Shown piece by piece: positions 1 through 7,775 of a stretch of DNA of 37,941 bases; position 1 is the stretch's first letter, and each line of letters opens with the position of its first letter. The stretch is taken from positions 1 to 37,941 of the forward strand of contig VBKL01000059.1 of the NCBI GenBank assembly GCA_005879805.1, given 5' to 3'. The DNA is from Deltaproteobacteria bacterium. Lineage in GTDB: Bacteria; Myxococcota; Myxococcia; Myxococcales; 40CM-4-68-19. The notes below the pieces were generated by a model. That model was not told the origin of the DNA and did no database searches. It saw only the letters and a list, made by a program, of their open reading frames with translations. Both the position numbers and the translations under genes were made by a program.

Positions 1-242
1 TCGGTCGTGAGGGGCTTCGGTTCGGGCGCCGCCACCAGGGCGGGGGGCGCGACCGGGACCGCCTTCGCGATCTCGACCGGCGCTTCAGCGGCGGCGCGCG
101 ACCTGCGGGCGTTGCCGGCGAGGGCGAACGCGGCGACTACTGCGCACGTCGCGACCAGCCAGACCCAAGCGGAGGATCGGTAGGTCGCAGAATTCCGGGC
201 AGCCCGGGCCCTGGCCGGCGCGCGCAGCGGATCGATGGCCAT
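1..242 (-). CDS. Membrane-anchored Ala/Pro-rich protein, N-terminal part (runs off left edge)
   Basis: The minus-strand frame opens with ATG at 242-240, directly after an in-frame TAG, and stays open to the window edge (80 codons). The product has a basic N-terminus of about 30 residues rich in Arg and Ala. One strongly hydrophobic segment follows at about residues 29-46 (WVWLVATCAVVAAFALAG), then a basic stop-transfer patch and an Ala/Pro/Val-rich linker. This looks like a single-pass inner-membrane protein with a cytoplasmic N-tail and a periplasmic proline-rich stalk, as in many TonB-, SPOR- or anti-sigma-like proteins. The functional domain lies outside the window, so no family can be named. 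No clear ribosome-binding site precedes the ATG. It lies 115 bases downstream of the NHL gene on the same strand. Confidence 0.5.
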   Translation of the reverse strand, partial: MAIDPLRAPARARAARNSATYRSSAWVWLVATCAVVAAFALAGNARRSRAAAEAPVEIAKAVPVAPPALVAAPEPKPLTT

Positions 243-357
243 CTACCGGAACGGTAACATTCGAGTCCGGCTCTTCGAAACCGCGGCCGGAGCGCCCACG
301 TTTGTCTACACGGGAGGTGCGCTTCCGGTCCGTGCATTCACGTACGAAGACAGGGCG

Positions 358-1437
358 TCAAGGCTTCCGGCTGATCGCCGCTGGCTTCGCCGCGGGCACG
401 AATCGCTGGGCTCGCTTCCCCGTGTCCACCTCGCCCGCGTACAGGTTTCCCTGCGAGTCGAGAGCGATGTCGTGTACCCAGAGGAACGCGCCCGCGGATC
501 GACCCGGGTAGCCGGTGGTGGCGAGGACCGCGCCCGTGTCGCGCGCGAGGGTGAGAAGCTGGTTGTTGCGCCCATCCGCCAGGTAGAGGAAGCGCTGTCC
601 GGGGTCGCGGGAAAGCGCCAGGTCCCAGACCGATCCGTTGGCCGGGGTCCTGGGCTCGATGGAGAATTCCTTCACGAAGGTGCCGTCCCGCTTGAAGACC
701 TGGACGCGGTCGTTGAGGCGATCGCAGACGTAGACGAGACCGTCCTTGGCGAGGCGCACGCAGTGCACCGGGTTCCCGAACTGCTGCGGCGGCGGATCGG
801 GGGGCGGTTCGTCGCGGCGCAGCGTGACCTTGCCCTCGTCCGTCGGCGGCTTGCCGTACGCGCCCCAGTGGCGCTTGTAGGCTCCCGTCTCCGCGTCGAA
901 GACGATGATGCGGTGGTTGTGGTAGCCGTCCGCGACGAAGACCTCGTTGGTCTGCGGATCGAGCTCCATCCCCGCGGGCTTTCCCAGGCGCGTCGTGTCG
1001 GCGCTGTTCGTCTGTGGACCGGGCTTGCCGATCTGCGAGACGAACTTCCCGTCGCGAGTGAAGCGCAGGATCTGTCCGTCGTTGTCGCCGTTGCCGCTGA
1101 TCCAGACGAAGCCCTTGGCGTCGACGTGGATGCCGTGCTCGTTGCCGGGCCAGTCGTATCCATTGCCCGGCCCGCCCCAGGCGCGCAGGAGCTTGCCGTC
1201 GGCGTCGAACTCCAGGACCGGCGGCGCGGGGAGGCAGCATTTCGACTGCGGCGGTTTGAGCGCCGCGCCCTTCTCGTCCTCGGTGAGCGAGCCCGGGCGC
1301 TGCAGCAGCCAGACGTGGTCGTCGGCGTCGACGGAGATGCCGCTCACCTGGCCGAGGATCCAGTTGTTGGGAAGCGGCTTCGGCCACTTCGGATCTACGG
1401 TGAATCCGGTCGTCTCGGTGCCGGTGCCCGGAGAGTC
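358..1437 (-). CDS. NHL-repeat six-bladed beta-propeller protein, 5' end missing
   Basis: The minus frame encodes a secreted-type NHL/peptidyl-amidating-lyase-like beta-propeller. Conserved landmarks include WPKPLPNNWILGQVSGI near the N-terminus, the Cys pair in PPQSKCCLPAPP, EHGIHVDAKGFVWISGNG, VFVADGYHNHRIIVFD and YVCDRLNDRVQVFKRDG. Each blade has the G-x-x-x-D/V pattern of NHL repeats. Family relatives carry a signal peptide just before the TVDPxWPKPLP segment. Here the frame runs from that segment (about 1407) straight into antisense of the neighbouring permease, with no ATG, GTG or TTG nearby. The first in-frame GTG (1347) lies inside the first blade and has no ribosome-binding site. The gene therefore looks 5'-truncated, losing its signal peptide, and the upper coordinate is approximate. 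The catalytic role is unknown; ligand binding in the periplasm is inferred. Confidence 0.7.
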   Translation of the reverse strand, partial: DSPGTGTETTGFTVDPKWPKPLPNNWILGQVSGISVDADDHVWLLQRPGSLTEDEKGAALKPPQSKCCLPAPPVLEFDADGKLLRAWGGPGNGYDWPGNEHGIHVDAKGFVWISGNGDNDGQILRFTRDGKFVSQIGKPGPQTNSADTTRLGKPAGMELDPQTNEVFVADGYHNHRIIVFDAETGAYKRHWGAYGKPPTDEGKVTLRRDEPPPDPPPQQFGNPVHCVRLAKDGLVYVCDRLNDRVQVFKRDGTFVKEFSIEPRTPANGSVWDLALSRDPGQRFLYLADGRNNQLLTLARDTGAVLATTGYPGRSAGAFLWVHDIALDSQGNLYAGEVDTGKRAQRFVPAAKPAAISRKP

Positions 1438-1440
1438 TCC

Positions 1441-3870
1441 CGCTACGCGCTGCGCCGGATCTTCAAGTCTCCCGGCTTCTCGGTCGTCGTCGTCGTCACG
1501 CTCGCGCTCGGCATCGGCGCGAACAGCGCCATCTTCAGCGTGGTCGACGCGGTGCTGCTGCAGCGGCTGCGTTTCGCTGAACCGGACCGGCTCGTCACCA
1601 TCCGGCACCACTACCCGTCGCTGGGCCCGCTCGATGCGCCCGTTTCCGCTCCTGGCTTCCGCGACTATCGCGACAAGACGCAGAGCTTTTCGGGAGTCGC
1701 GGTCGAGACGGGCACCGCGCTGAACCTGACAGGCACCGGGGATCCCGAGCGCGTGCAGGGCGCGAAGGTGAGCGGCGACTGGTTCCGCGTGCTCGGGGTT
1801 TCGCCCGCGATGGGCAGGTCCATCGAACGAGACGACGACCTTCCCGGAAGGAACGTGGCGGTCCTCTCCGATCCGCTCTGGCACCGTCTGTTCGGCGGCT
1901 CCGCCGATGTCCTCGGAAAGACCCTGCAGCTCGACGGCGTGACGTACACCGTGGTCGGCGTGATGCCGAAGGCGTTCCGCGGGTTCTGGTCTAGCCCGGC
2001 GGAGATGTGGCTTCCCCTGGCGCTGCCCGACAAGGAGTACGAGCGCACGCGCTACACCAACGAGTGGCTCAACCTCGTCGCGCGGCTCAAGCCGGGCGTT
2101 TCGCCGCAAAAGGCGCAGGACGAGATGATCCGGTTCGGCGAGCAGCTGCAGAAGGAGCTGCCCAACGACGTCCCCTCCATCAACTGGTCCTTGAAGGTCG
2201 ACGCGCTCCAGATGATCGCCAACAAGGACATCAAGCCTGCGCTGCTCATCCTGCTCGGCGCCGTCGGCTTCGTGCTGCTCATCGCCTGCGCCAACGTGGC
2301 CAATTTGATGCTCGCGCGTGGGGCGGTCCGCGCCCGCGAGGTCGCCATCCGCGCCGCGCTCGGTGGAGACCGCTGGGCGCTGGCTCGGCCGGTGCTGGCC
2401 GAGAGCGTCCTGCTCGCCCTGTTCGGTGGAGGCCTCGGGATCCTGGTCGCCAACCTCGGCGTCGAGGCGCTCCTCGCGCTCGCCAAGGATCAGCTTCCGC
2501 GCGCCGACCAGATCGGGGTCGACGGCACGGTGGTGGCGTTCACGCTCTGCCTCTCCGTCCTCTGCGGGATCCTTTTCGGGATCGCTCCCGCCCTGCAGGG
2601 CTCGCGCTACAAGCTGCAGGAGGCGCTCAAGGAAGGGGGCCGCTCCGGCACCGACACCTCGGGACGGAAGGTCCGCCGCGCGCTCATCGTCGCGGAAGTG
2701 GCGCTCGCGCTCACCTTGCTCGTCGGCGCGGGCCTCCTCATCAAGAGCTTCTCGCGGCTCCTCGGCGTCGATCCTGGATTCGATCCCAGAAACCTCCTCA
2801 CCTTCAACATCGCGCTGCCCCTGGCCCGGTATCCCGACGCGCCCTCGCAGCGGCGGTTCTTCGACGAAGCGCTCTCCCGCATCGCCCAGCTTCCCGGGGT
2901 GAAGGGCGCGGGCGCGACGACCGTGATGCCCTTCAGCGGCCAGTGGACCACGTCCACCTTCACCGTCGAAGGGTACAAGGTCGCGGTCGGCGAGAGCCTG
3001 CCCTGGGGGGACACCCGCATCATCACCACCGGGTTCCTCGAGACGCTACACGTGCCGCTCTTGCAAGGGCGCACCTTCACCGCTGCCGATCGCGACGGCG
3101 CGCGGCAAGTGACCGTCATCGACGACGAGCTCGCCCGGCGCTACTTCCCGGGGCAGGACCCGATCGGGAAGCGCATCGCCTTCTCCGATTCGCCGACTCC
3201 GAAGCCCGACGAATGGATCGACATCGTCGGTGTGGTGGGCCACACCAAGCACGAGGGACTGGACGCGAAGAACCGTGTACAGGTGTACTTGCCCTTCGCC
3301 CAGATCGAGACTGGTCGCGGGATCCGCGCCACGCAGATGACCGTAGCGGTGAGGACGACCCGCGCACCGAACGCCTCCATCGCCGACGTGCGCGCCGCGG
3401 TGCGAAGCGTCGATACCGACATTCCGCTCGCTCGCGTGCGGCAGATGGAAGACCTCATCCGCGACTCCGTGGGCCAGAGGCGGCTTTCCCTCTTCCTGCT
3501 CGGCCTCTTCGCGGTCCTCGCCCTGGGGCTCGCCTCGATCGGAATCTACGGCGTGATGTCCTACAACGTGGCGCAAAGGACCCGGGAGATGGGCATCCGC
3601 ATCGCCCTGGGCGCGGAACGTTCGAGCGTGCTCCGCCTCGTCATCGGGCAAGGGATGGCGCTGGCCGGAGCGGGCATCGCCATCGGCGCGGTCGGGGGGT
3701 TATTGCTGACGCGGGTGTTGCAGGGGCAGCTCTACGCGGTGCGGCCGACGGATCCGAGCACCTTCGCGCTGGTCGGAGCGATCATCGCCTCGGTCGCTTT
3801 GCTCGCCTCGCTCTTCCCGGCCCTGCGGGCGACGCGCATCGACCCCGCGGTGGCGCTGCGGGACGAATGA
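1441..3870 (+). CDS. MacB/FtsX-family ABC permease (ADOP type), start codon missing
   Basis: About 809 residues with the duplicated architecture of ADOP permeases. The N-terminal signature RYALRRIFKSPGFS leads into TM1 (VVVVVTLALGIGANSAIFSVV). A periplasmic MacB core domain follows (about 50-260), then an FtsX TM bundle beginning at about 270 (ALLILLGAVGFVLLIACANV, then ARGAVRAREVAIRAALGG), a second periplasmic domain (about 450-660), and a C-terminal FtsX bundle (LFLLGLFAVLALGLASIGIYGVM, REMGIRIALGAERSSVLRL). Family members begin only a few residues before RYAL, so almost the whole protein is present. No in-frame ATG, GTG or TTG lies just upstream. A GTG about 24 bases upstream is in a different frame and would need a one-base insertion to be used. 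The frame stays open far to the left, but that part is antisense of the NHL gene. Likely export of a small molecule or lipoprotein with a separate ATPase. Confidence 0.8.
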   Translation, partial: RYALRRIFKSPGFSVVVVVTLALGIGANSAIFSVVDAVLLQRLRFAEPDRLVTIRHHYPSLGPLDAPVSAPGFRDYRDKTQSFSGVAVETGTALNLTGTGDPERVQGAKVSGDWFRVLGVSPAMGRSIERDDDLPGRNVAVLSDPLWHRLFGGSADVLGKTLQLDGVTYTVVGVMPKAFRGFWSSPAEMWLPLALPDKEYERTRYTNEWLNLVARLKPGVSPQKAQDEMIRFGEQLQKELPNDVPSINWSLKVDALQMIANKDIKPALLILLGAVGFVLLIACANVANLMLARGAVRAREVAIRAALGGDRWALARPVLAESVLLALFGGGLGILVANLGVEALLALAKDQLPRADQIGVDGTVVAFTLCLSVLCGILFGIAPALQGSRYKLQEALKEGGRSGTDTSGRKVRRALIVAEVALALTLLVGAGLLIKSFSRLLGVDPGFDPRNLLTFNIALPLARYPDAPSQRRFFDEALSRIAQLPGVKGAGATTVMPFSGQWTTSTFTVEGYKVAVGESLPWGDTRIITTGFLETLHVPLLQGRTFTAADRDGARQVTVIDDELARRYFPGQDPIGKRIAFSDSPTPKPDEWIDIVGVVGHTKHEGLDAKNRVQVYLPFAQIETGRGIRATQMTVAVRTTRAPNASIADVRAAVRSVDTDIPLARVRQMEDLIRDSVGQRRLSLFLLGLFAVLALGLASIGIYGVMSYNVAQRTREMGIRIALGAERSSVLRLVIGQGMALAGAGIAIGAVGGLLLTRVLQGQLYAVRPTDPSTFALVGAIIASVALLASLFPALRATRIDPAVALRDE

Positions 3871-3895
3871 GCCGCATCGGAGCGAGGCCTCTCAG

Positions 3896-4663
3896 TTACC
3901 CGAAGAGCCCCGCGGTCAGCCCTCCGTCGATCGATATCGTCTGCCCCGTCACATACCGACACGACTCGCTGCAGAGAAATGTCACCAGCGGGGCAAATTC
4001 CTCCGGAGTAGCCGGACGCCCCATCGGGTGCTCGCCCAGGGCCCGGCCGCGCTTCTCCGGCGTGTCGTAGATGGCGCGGAAACGATCGGTCTCGACCAGG
4101 CCGGTGGCGATGCTGTTGATGGTGATCCCTTCGCGAGCGACCTCGCGGGAGAGCGTCTTCAAGGCCGACACCACTGCCGTGCGGAACGCGTTGGAGAGCA
4201 CCAGCGTCGGGATGGGCTGCTTCACGCTGACGGACTCGAGCGCGACGATGCGGCCGAAGCGCCGCGCCCGCATCCCGGGAAGGACCGCGTCGACCAGCGT
4301 CAGGGCGCTCTTCATGGTGAGCATGTACGCGGCGTCCCAATCGGCGGGCTGCATCTGCGAATAGGTGCCGGGCTTGGGGCCGCCGCCGTTCACGACCAGG
4401 ATCTCGACCGATCCGACCTTGCCCTCGACCTCGCGCACGAGCGCCGTCAGCGCCACGGGGTCGACCTGATCGACCGCGAAGGCGCGAGCCTCCTGCGCGC
4501 CGGCATTCCGCGCCCGCCGGCAAACGCCCTCCAGCTTTTCCAGCCTGCGCGCCGCGACGGCGAGCCTCACGCCTTCGCCCGCAAGCGATTGCGCTACCGC
4601 TTCGCCGATCCCCGAGCTTGCGCCCGTGACGAGCGCGACCCTGCCCTTGATCCCGAGGTCCAT
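3896..4663 (-). CDS. SDR-family oxidoreductase with altered active site
   Basis: 255 residues with a classical short-chain dehydrogenase fold. The nucleotide-binding motif TGASSGIG is at 13-20, VNGGG stands in place of NNAG at 91-95, and the C-terminal SIDGG matches FabG-like enzymes. The catalytic region is unusual. Counting from Ser144, the position of the catalytic Tyr is Ser157 and that of the Lys is Arg161 (SNAFR instead of YxxxK). The Arg37-38 region (AARR) after the first strand favours NADP(H). It starts 6 bases after the cupin stop, probably as the last gene of the operon that includes the PaaK-like ligase. It may be a redox enzyme with a different mechanism, or a non-redox member of the family. 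The substrate is unknown. It converges tightly (25 bases) on the ADOP permease. Confidence 0.88.
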   Translation of the reverse strand: MDLGIKGRVALVTGASSGIGEAVAQSLAGEGVRLAVAARRLEKLEGVCRRARNAGAQEARAFAVDQVDPVALTALVREVEGKVGSVEILVVNGGGPKPGTYSQMQPADWDAAYMLTMKSALTLVDAVLPGMRARRFGRIVALESVSVKQPIPTLVLSNAFRTAVVSALKTLSREVAREGITINSIATGLVETDRFRAIYDTPEKRGRALGEHPMGRPATPEEFAPLVTFLCSESCRYVTGQTISIDGGLTAGLFG

Positions 4664-4669
4664 GGCGCG

Positions 4670-5035
4670 TCAGCCGCGGCGCAGGTAGTGGTCGGATCCG
4701 TCCAGCCAGTCCTTGCGGGGCGGGTCGAAGATGTCGACGTCGAGGGTGTCCTCGAGGGCTTCCGCCGCGTGGGGAAGGTTGGACGGGATGCAGAGCACCT
4801 CGCCGGCACGGACGTCCACCTTCTCGCCTTCACCGAGGGTGAAACGGAGCGCGCCTTCCAGGACGTAGGTGATCTGCTCGTTCTCGTGCTGGTGCCGCGG
4901 AACGATGCAGCCCTTTTTCAGATAGACGTGGGTCAGCATCATCTTGTCGCCAGTGATGATGCGCCGCTCGAGCTTGTCGGTGACCCGCTCGCGCGGCATC
5001 TTTTCCCAGCTGTGCAACGTCGCAGAGCGCTCCAT
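4670..5035 (-). CDS. Small cupin-domain protein
   Basis: 121 residues forming a single RmlC-type cupin. The metal-binding motif is in RHQHENEQITYVLEG: His48, His50, then Glu53-Gln54, and the second motif supplies His89 (IPSNLPHAAEA). Such HxHxxEQ cupins usually bind Fe, Mn or Zn and act as dioxygenases, isomerases or sensors. No specific reaction can be assigned. Two starts are possible. ATG at 5056 overlaps the ligase stop (ATGA), while ATG at 5035 has a strong GGAGG sequence 5 bases upstream and is preferred. The gene sits between the PaaK-like ligase and the SDR, suggesting a role in the same catabolic step, for example on a ring-cleavage or thioester intermediate (inference). Confidence 0.85.
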   Translation of the reverse strand: MERSATLHSWEKMPRERVTDKLERRIITGDKMMLTHVYLKKGCIVPRHQHENEQITYVLEGALRFTLGEGEKVDVRAGEVLCIPSNLPHAAEALEDTLDVDIFDPPRKDWLDGSDHYLRRG

Positions 5036-5038
5036 CTT

Positions 5039-5045
5039 CTCCTCC
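5039..5045 (-). promoter_or_regulatory. Strong ribosome-binding site deciding the cupin start
   Basis: On the minus strand GGAGGAG precedes ATG 5035 with about 5 bases between the GGAGG core and the start. It favours this start over ATG 5056, which overlaps the upstream stop codon. Confidence 0.6.
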
Positions 5046-5052
5046 GGGTTCC

Positions 5053-6309
5053 TCATTTCCAGACCCTCCGGTCGTCGATCTTCTTGGCGCCGTCGCCGAT
5101 GGTACCTGGCTGTGCAACCTGCACCTCGCCGCGTACCTTCACCACGTCGCGCAGGGACTCGGCGATCCGCTCGAGCAGCGCGGTGTCCGTGCTCGCTCCG
5201 GGAGCGAGCTCGACCAGATACAGCAGGTGATCCTGCTGCTCCTCGCGCGTCACCACCGCCTGGAATCGGGCGACGGCGGGAAACTGCTTCATCACCTCGT
5301 CCATCTGGCTGCCGCGCACGAACATTCCCTTCACCTTCACGGCATCGCCCACGCGTCCGAGCAATCCCTTGAGGCGCGGTGCAGTGCGGCCGCAGGGGCA
5401 GCCTCCTGGAGGAGCGAGCGCGGCGATGTCGCCGGTCGCGAAGCGGAGCAGGGGATAGGAGTCGTCGAACGTGGTCCCGACTACCTGCCCGGGCTGGCCG
5501 GGCTGCGCGGGCTGGCCGGTCTCGAGATCGAGGACCTCGACGATGCATTCCGGCTGCAAGTGCATCCCGTTCTTCTGCGAGCACTCGTAGGCGAGGACGC
5601 CGAGGTCGGCGGTCGCGTAGCCCTGGAGAACGCGGATCCCGAAGCCTTCCAACTCCTGCCGGAGCGATTCGGGGAGCATCTCGGCGGTGGCGAAGGCCGC
5701 CTCGAAGCGGAGCGGCACGTTCAATTCGCGAGCGCGCAACACCAGGGTACGCAAGAAGCTCGGCGTTCCCGCGTAGCCCGTTGCCTGCAGCGCGGAAGCG
5801 GTGCGCACTTGCAGATCGGTCTGGCCGGTACCGGCGGGAATCACCACGCATCCGAGGCTGCGCAGCCCGGAATCGAGCATGAATCCGCCCGGCGTCAGAT
5901 GGTACGAGAGCGTGTTGAGCACGACGTCGCCCGGCCGGAAGCCGGTGGCGGCGAAGGCCATGCCGAACCGCCAGTAGTCCGAGGCGGGACCCTGCGGAAC
6001 GTAGGTGGGCCCGGGCGAAGCGAAGAGCCGTTGCAGCCGGCCGACTGGACCGGCGAGGAACCCGGCCAGCGGCGGCTCCTCGGTCTGCATCGAGGAGAGG
6101 GCGTCCTTGCGGGTGATGGGAACGCGCCGGAGGTCCTTGAGCCCGAACTGAGCAGGCGGGATTCCCGCCGAATCGAGCAGACGCTTGACGCGCGGAGCCT
6201 CGCGATAGAGCAGCGCGACGGTCGACCGGAGCTTGCTCTCGAGGTAGTCCTGCCGATCCTCCTCGTCCTGCGTCTCGAGCGCCGGATCGAGCTGGTAACT
6301 CTCGCGCAT
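5053..6309 (-). CDS. PaaK-like acyl/aryl-CoA ligase (AMP-binding)
   Basis: 418 residues related to phenylacetate-CoA ligase (PaaK). Supporting segments are an N-terminal adapter helix (YLESKLRSTVALLYREAP), RRVPITRKDAL, a phosphate-binding-loop equivalent at FASPGPTY, the central LQGYATADLGVLAYEC, LRFATGDIAAL with a CPCGR zinc-like motif typical of PaaK, GRVGDAVKVKGMFV, and the C-terminal KKIDDRRVW, where a Lys close to the end is expected to be the adenylation lysine. It should activate an aromatic or other carboxylic acid to its CoA thioester using ATP, in the cytoplasm. An AGGAGG sequence 5 bases before ATG 6309 supports the start. The stop overlaps the alternative cupin start, so the ligase, cupin and SDR are probably co-transcribed. 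The substrate cannot be read from sequence. Confidence 0.88.
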   Translation of the reverse strand: MRESYQLDPALETQDEEDRQDYLESKLRSTVALLYREAPRVKRLLDSAGIPPAQFGLKDLRRVPITRKDALSSMQTEEPPLAGFLAGPVGRLQRLFASPGPTYVPQGPASDYWRFGMAFAATGFRPGDVVLNTLSYHLTPGGFMLDSGLRSLGCVVIPAGTGQTDLQVRTASALQATGYAGTPSFLRTLVLRARELNVPLRFEAAFATAEMLPESLRQELEGFGIRVLQGYATADLGVLAYECSQKNGMHLQPECIVEVLDLETGQPAQPGQPGQVVGTTFDDSYPLLRFATGDIAALAPPGGCPCGRTAPRLKGLLGRVGDAVKVKGMFVRGSQMDEVMKQFPAVARFQAVVTREEQQDHLLYLVELAPGASTDTALLERIAESLRDVVKVRGEVQVAQPGTIGDGAKKIDDRRVWK

Positions 6310-6381
6310 CGCGCCTCCTGGCGGGGAGTCTATCCGAGGCGCCGGGGAATGGAGTGGTACGTCGGGTGGGAGGCGATTTGA

Positions 6382-6945
6382 TCAGAAACGGATGCGCAGC
6401 GCGACGCCCCCGCGATCGGAGCGCCCCGTCGTCATGACGCCGACCGAAACCACCGGGCGGTCCCGCCAGGCGAGGAAGCCGGCATCGACGGCGCTCGCGA
6501 CGAAGAGCCCGGCACCCATGACCGCGAGGCCTCCGACCACGTAGTTCACGCAGGGATCGAACCCCCCGGTGCAGAAATCGTTCATGACGACGAGACCGAG
6601 CAGGATCCCGCCGCCGCCGATCAGCAGACGATCGAGGAAGCTGAACGCCGCCCCGCGAGGGTTGTCGTTGGCGAGGTGCACGAAGGGTGCGCCGACCGCA
6701 AACGCAACCAGTCCCAGGGTCACGAAGCCCGGCTCGTGGGTGATGATGGGCACAAGGAGCATGACCCCGCCCGCGACCAGATCGGCAGCGACCGTCTGCC
6801 CGGAATAGCGGACACGCTCGACCCTTGGCTGTGGGCCGGTATCGGGAACTGCATCGGCGGGCGGCAGCCCAGAGGATTCGATCGCGAGCAGCAGTGCGAT
6901 GGCGATCATCGCCAGGGCTGACCGCACCCACCTCGTGGCGGCCAC
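6382..6945 (-). CDS. Small multi-pass membrane protein of unknown function
   Basis: 187 residues from a GTG start. Hydrophobic stretches lie at about 8-25 (signal anchor or signal peptide), 52-70, 74-92, 104-122 and 131-155. A conserved-looking loop MNDFCTGGFDPCVNYVVGG carries two Cys that could form a disulphide. The last residues (GVALRIRF) end in Phe after alternating polar and hydrophobic residues, which would also fit a short outer-membrane strand. I recognise no family. It lies between livF and the PaaK-like ligase on the same strand, 25 bases downstream of livF and 72 bases upstream of the ligase, so it is probably transcribed with them. No role can be assigned. The GTG start has no visible ribosome-binding site; a downstream ATG (about residue 13) is possible. 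Confidence 0.65.
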   Translation of the reverse strand: MAATRWVRSALAMIAIALLLAIESSGLPPADAVPDTGPQPRVERVRYSGQTVAADLVAGGVMLLVPIITHEPGFVTLGLVAFAVGAPFVHLANDNPRGAAFSFLDRLLIGGGGILLGLVVMNDFCTGGFDPCVNYVVGGLAVMGAGLFVASAVDAGFLAWRDRPVVSVGVMTTGRSDRGGVALRIRF

Positions 6946-6970
6946 TCAGTGATGATCGCGCGCTCGACCT

Positions 6971-7759
6971 TCACGACAGCCACCTCTTCCGCCTGCGATA
7001 GCTCTTCACCGCCCGGTAGTTCCGCTCGTGCGCTCCGCCGCCCAGGTAGAACTCCTTCACGTCCTCGTTGCTCTTCACCTTCTCCGGATCCCCCTCCAGG
7101 ACGACGTGTCCGCCCTCCATGATGTAGGCGAAGTGCGCGATCGCGAGCGCCAGATTCGCGTTCTGCTCGACGAGGAGGAAGGTCGTCTTCTCCTCCTCGT
7201 TGATGCGCTGGATGATCCCGAAGATCTCCTGCACGAGCTTTGGTGCCAGCCCGAGCGATGGCTCGTCGAGGAGGATGACCTGTGGCTTCGCCATGAGAGC
7301 GCGGCTGATGGCGAGCATCTGCTGCTCGCCTCCAGAGAGGTAGCCGGCTAGGCGTTTGCGCAGGCGTTGTAACTGCGGGAAGTAGGTGAAGCAGAGGTCG
7401 CGGGTACGGCGCAGCTCGGCGCGATCCGTGCGCACGTATCCGCCCATCGAGATGTTCTCGTCGACGGTGAGATCCTCGAAGACGCGCCGCCCCTCCATGA
7501 CCTGGAAGACGCCGAGGCGGACGATCTTCTCCGGCGCGAGATCGTCGATCCGCTGCCCGTCGAGCTCGATGCGGCCGTCGGTGACCTCGCCCTCCTCGGA
7601 GGCGAGGAGCCCGGAGATGGCCTTCAGCGTCGTGCTCTTGCCGGCGCCGTTCGGCCCGAGCAGGGCGACGATCTTCCCTTTGGGGACCTCGAGCGAGAGC
7701 CCCTTCAGGACGAGGATGACGTCGTCGTAGATGACCTCGACATTCTTGAGGCTGAGCAC
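6971..7759 (-). CDS. livF: Branched-chain amino acid/organic acid ABC transporter ATPase LivF
   Basis: 262 residues. Walker A GPNGAGKST at 35-43, signature LSGGEQQ at 141-147 and Walker B VILLDEP at 161-167 are all intact, and the sequence aligns throughout with LivF (LKNVEVIYDDVILVLKGLSL, QVMEGRRVFEDLTVDENI). It supplies one of the two ATP-binding subunits of a Liv (HAAT) importer, on the cytoplasmic face of the inner membrane. The C-terminus carries a basic extension (RNYRAVKSYRRRKRWLS) not needed in other LivF proteins. The start is GTG 7759, 16 bases after the livK stop. Liv systems transport Leu/Ile/Val in E. coli, but in many soil bacteria they carry aromatic or other carboxylic acids. 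Confidence 0.95.
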   Translation of the reverse strand: MLSLKNVEVIYDDVILVLKGLSLEVPKGKIVALLGPNGAGKSTTLKAISGLLASEEGEVTDGRIELDGQRIDDLAPEKIVRLGVFQVMEGRRVFEDLTVDENISMGGYVRTDRAELRRTRDLCFTYFPQLQRLRKRLAGYLSGGEQQMLAISRALMAKPQVILLDEPSLGLAPKLVQEIFGIIQRINEEEKTTFLLVEQNANLALAIAHFAYIMEGGHVVLEGDPEKVKSNEDVKEFYLGGGAHERNYRAVKSYRRRKRWLS

Positions 7760-7775
7760 CGCAACCCCGCTTCCG

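Noticed and set aside
235..1440. Long open plus-strand frame continuing upstream of the ADOP permease
   Set aside because: It is antisense to the clearly conserved NHL propeller and has no family-like sequence; only the part from about 1441 onward is real.
5036..6931. Open minus-strand frame extending upstream of the cupin gene
   Set aside because: It is the out-of-frame shadow of the PaaK-like ligase and membrane protein; only the cupin end is coding.
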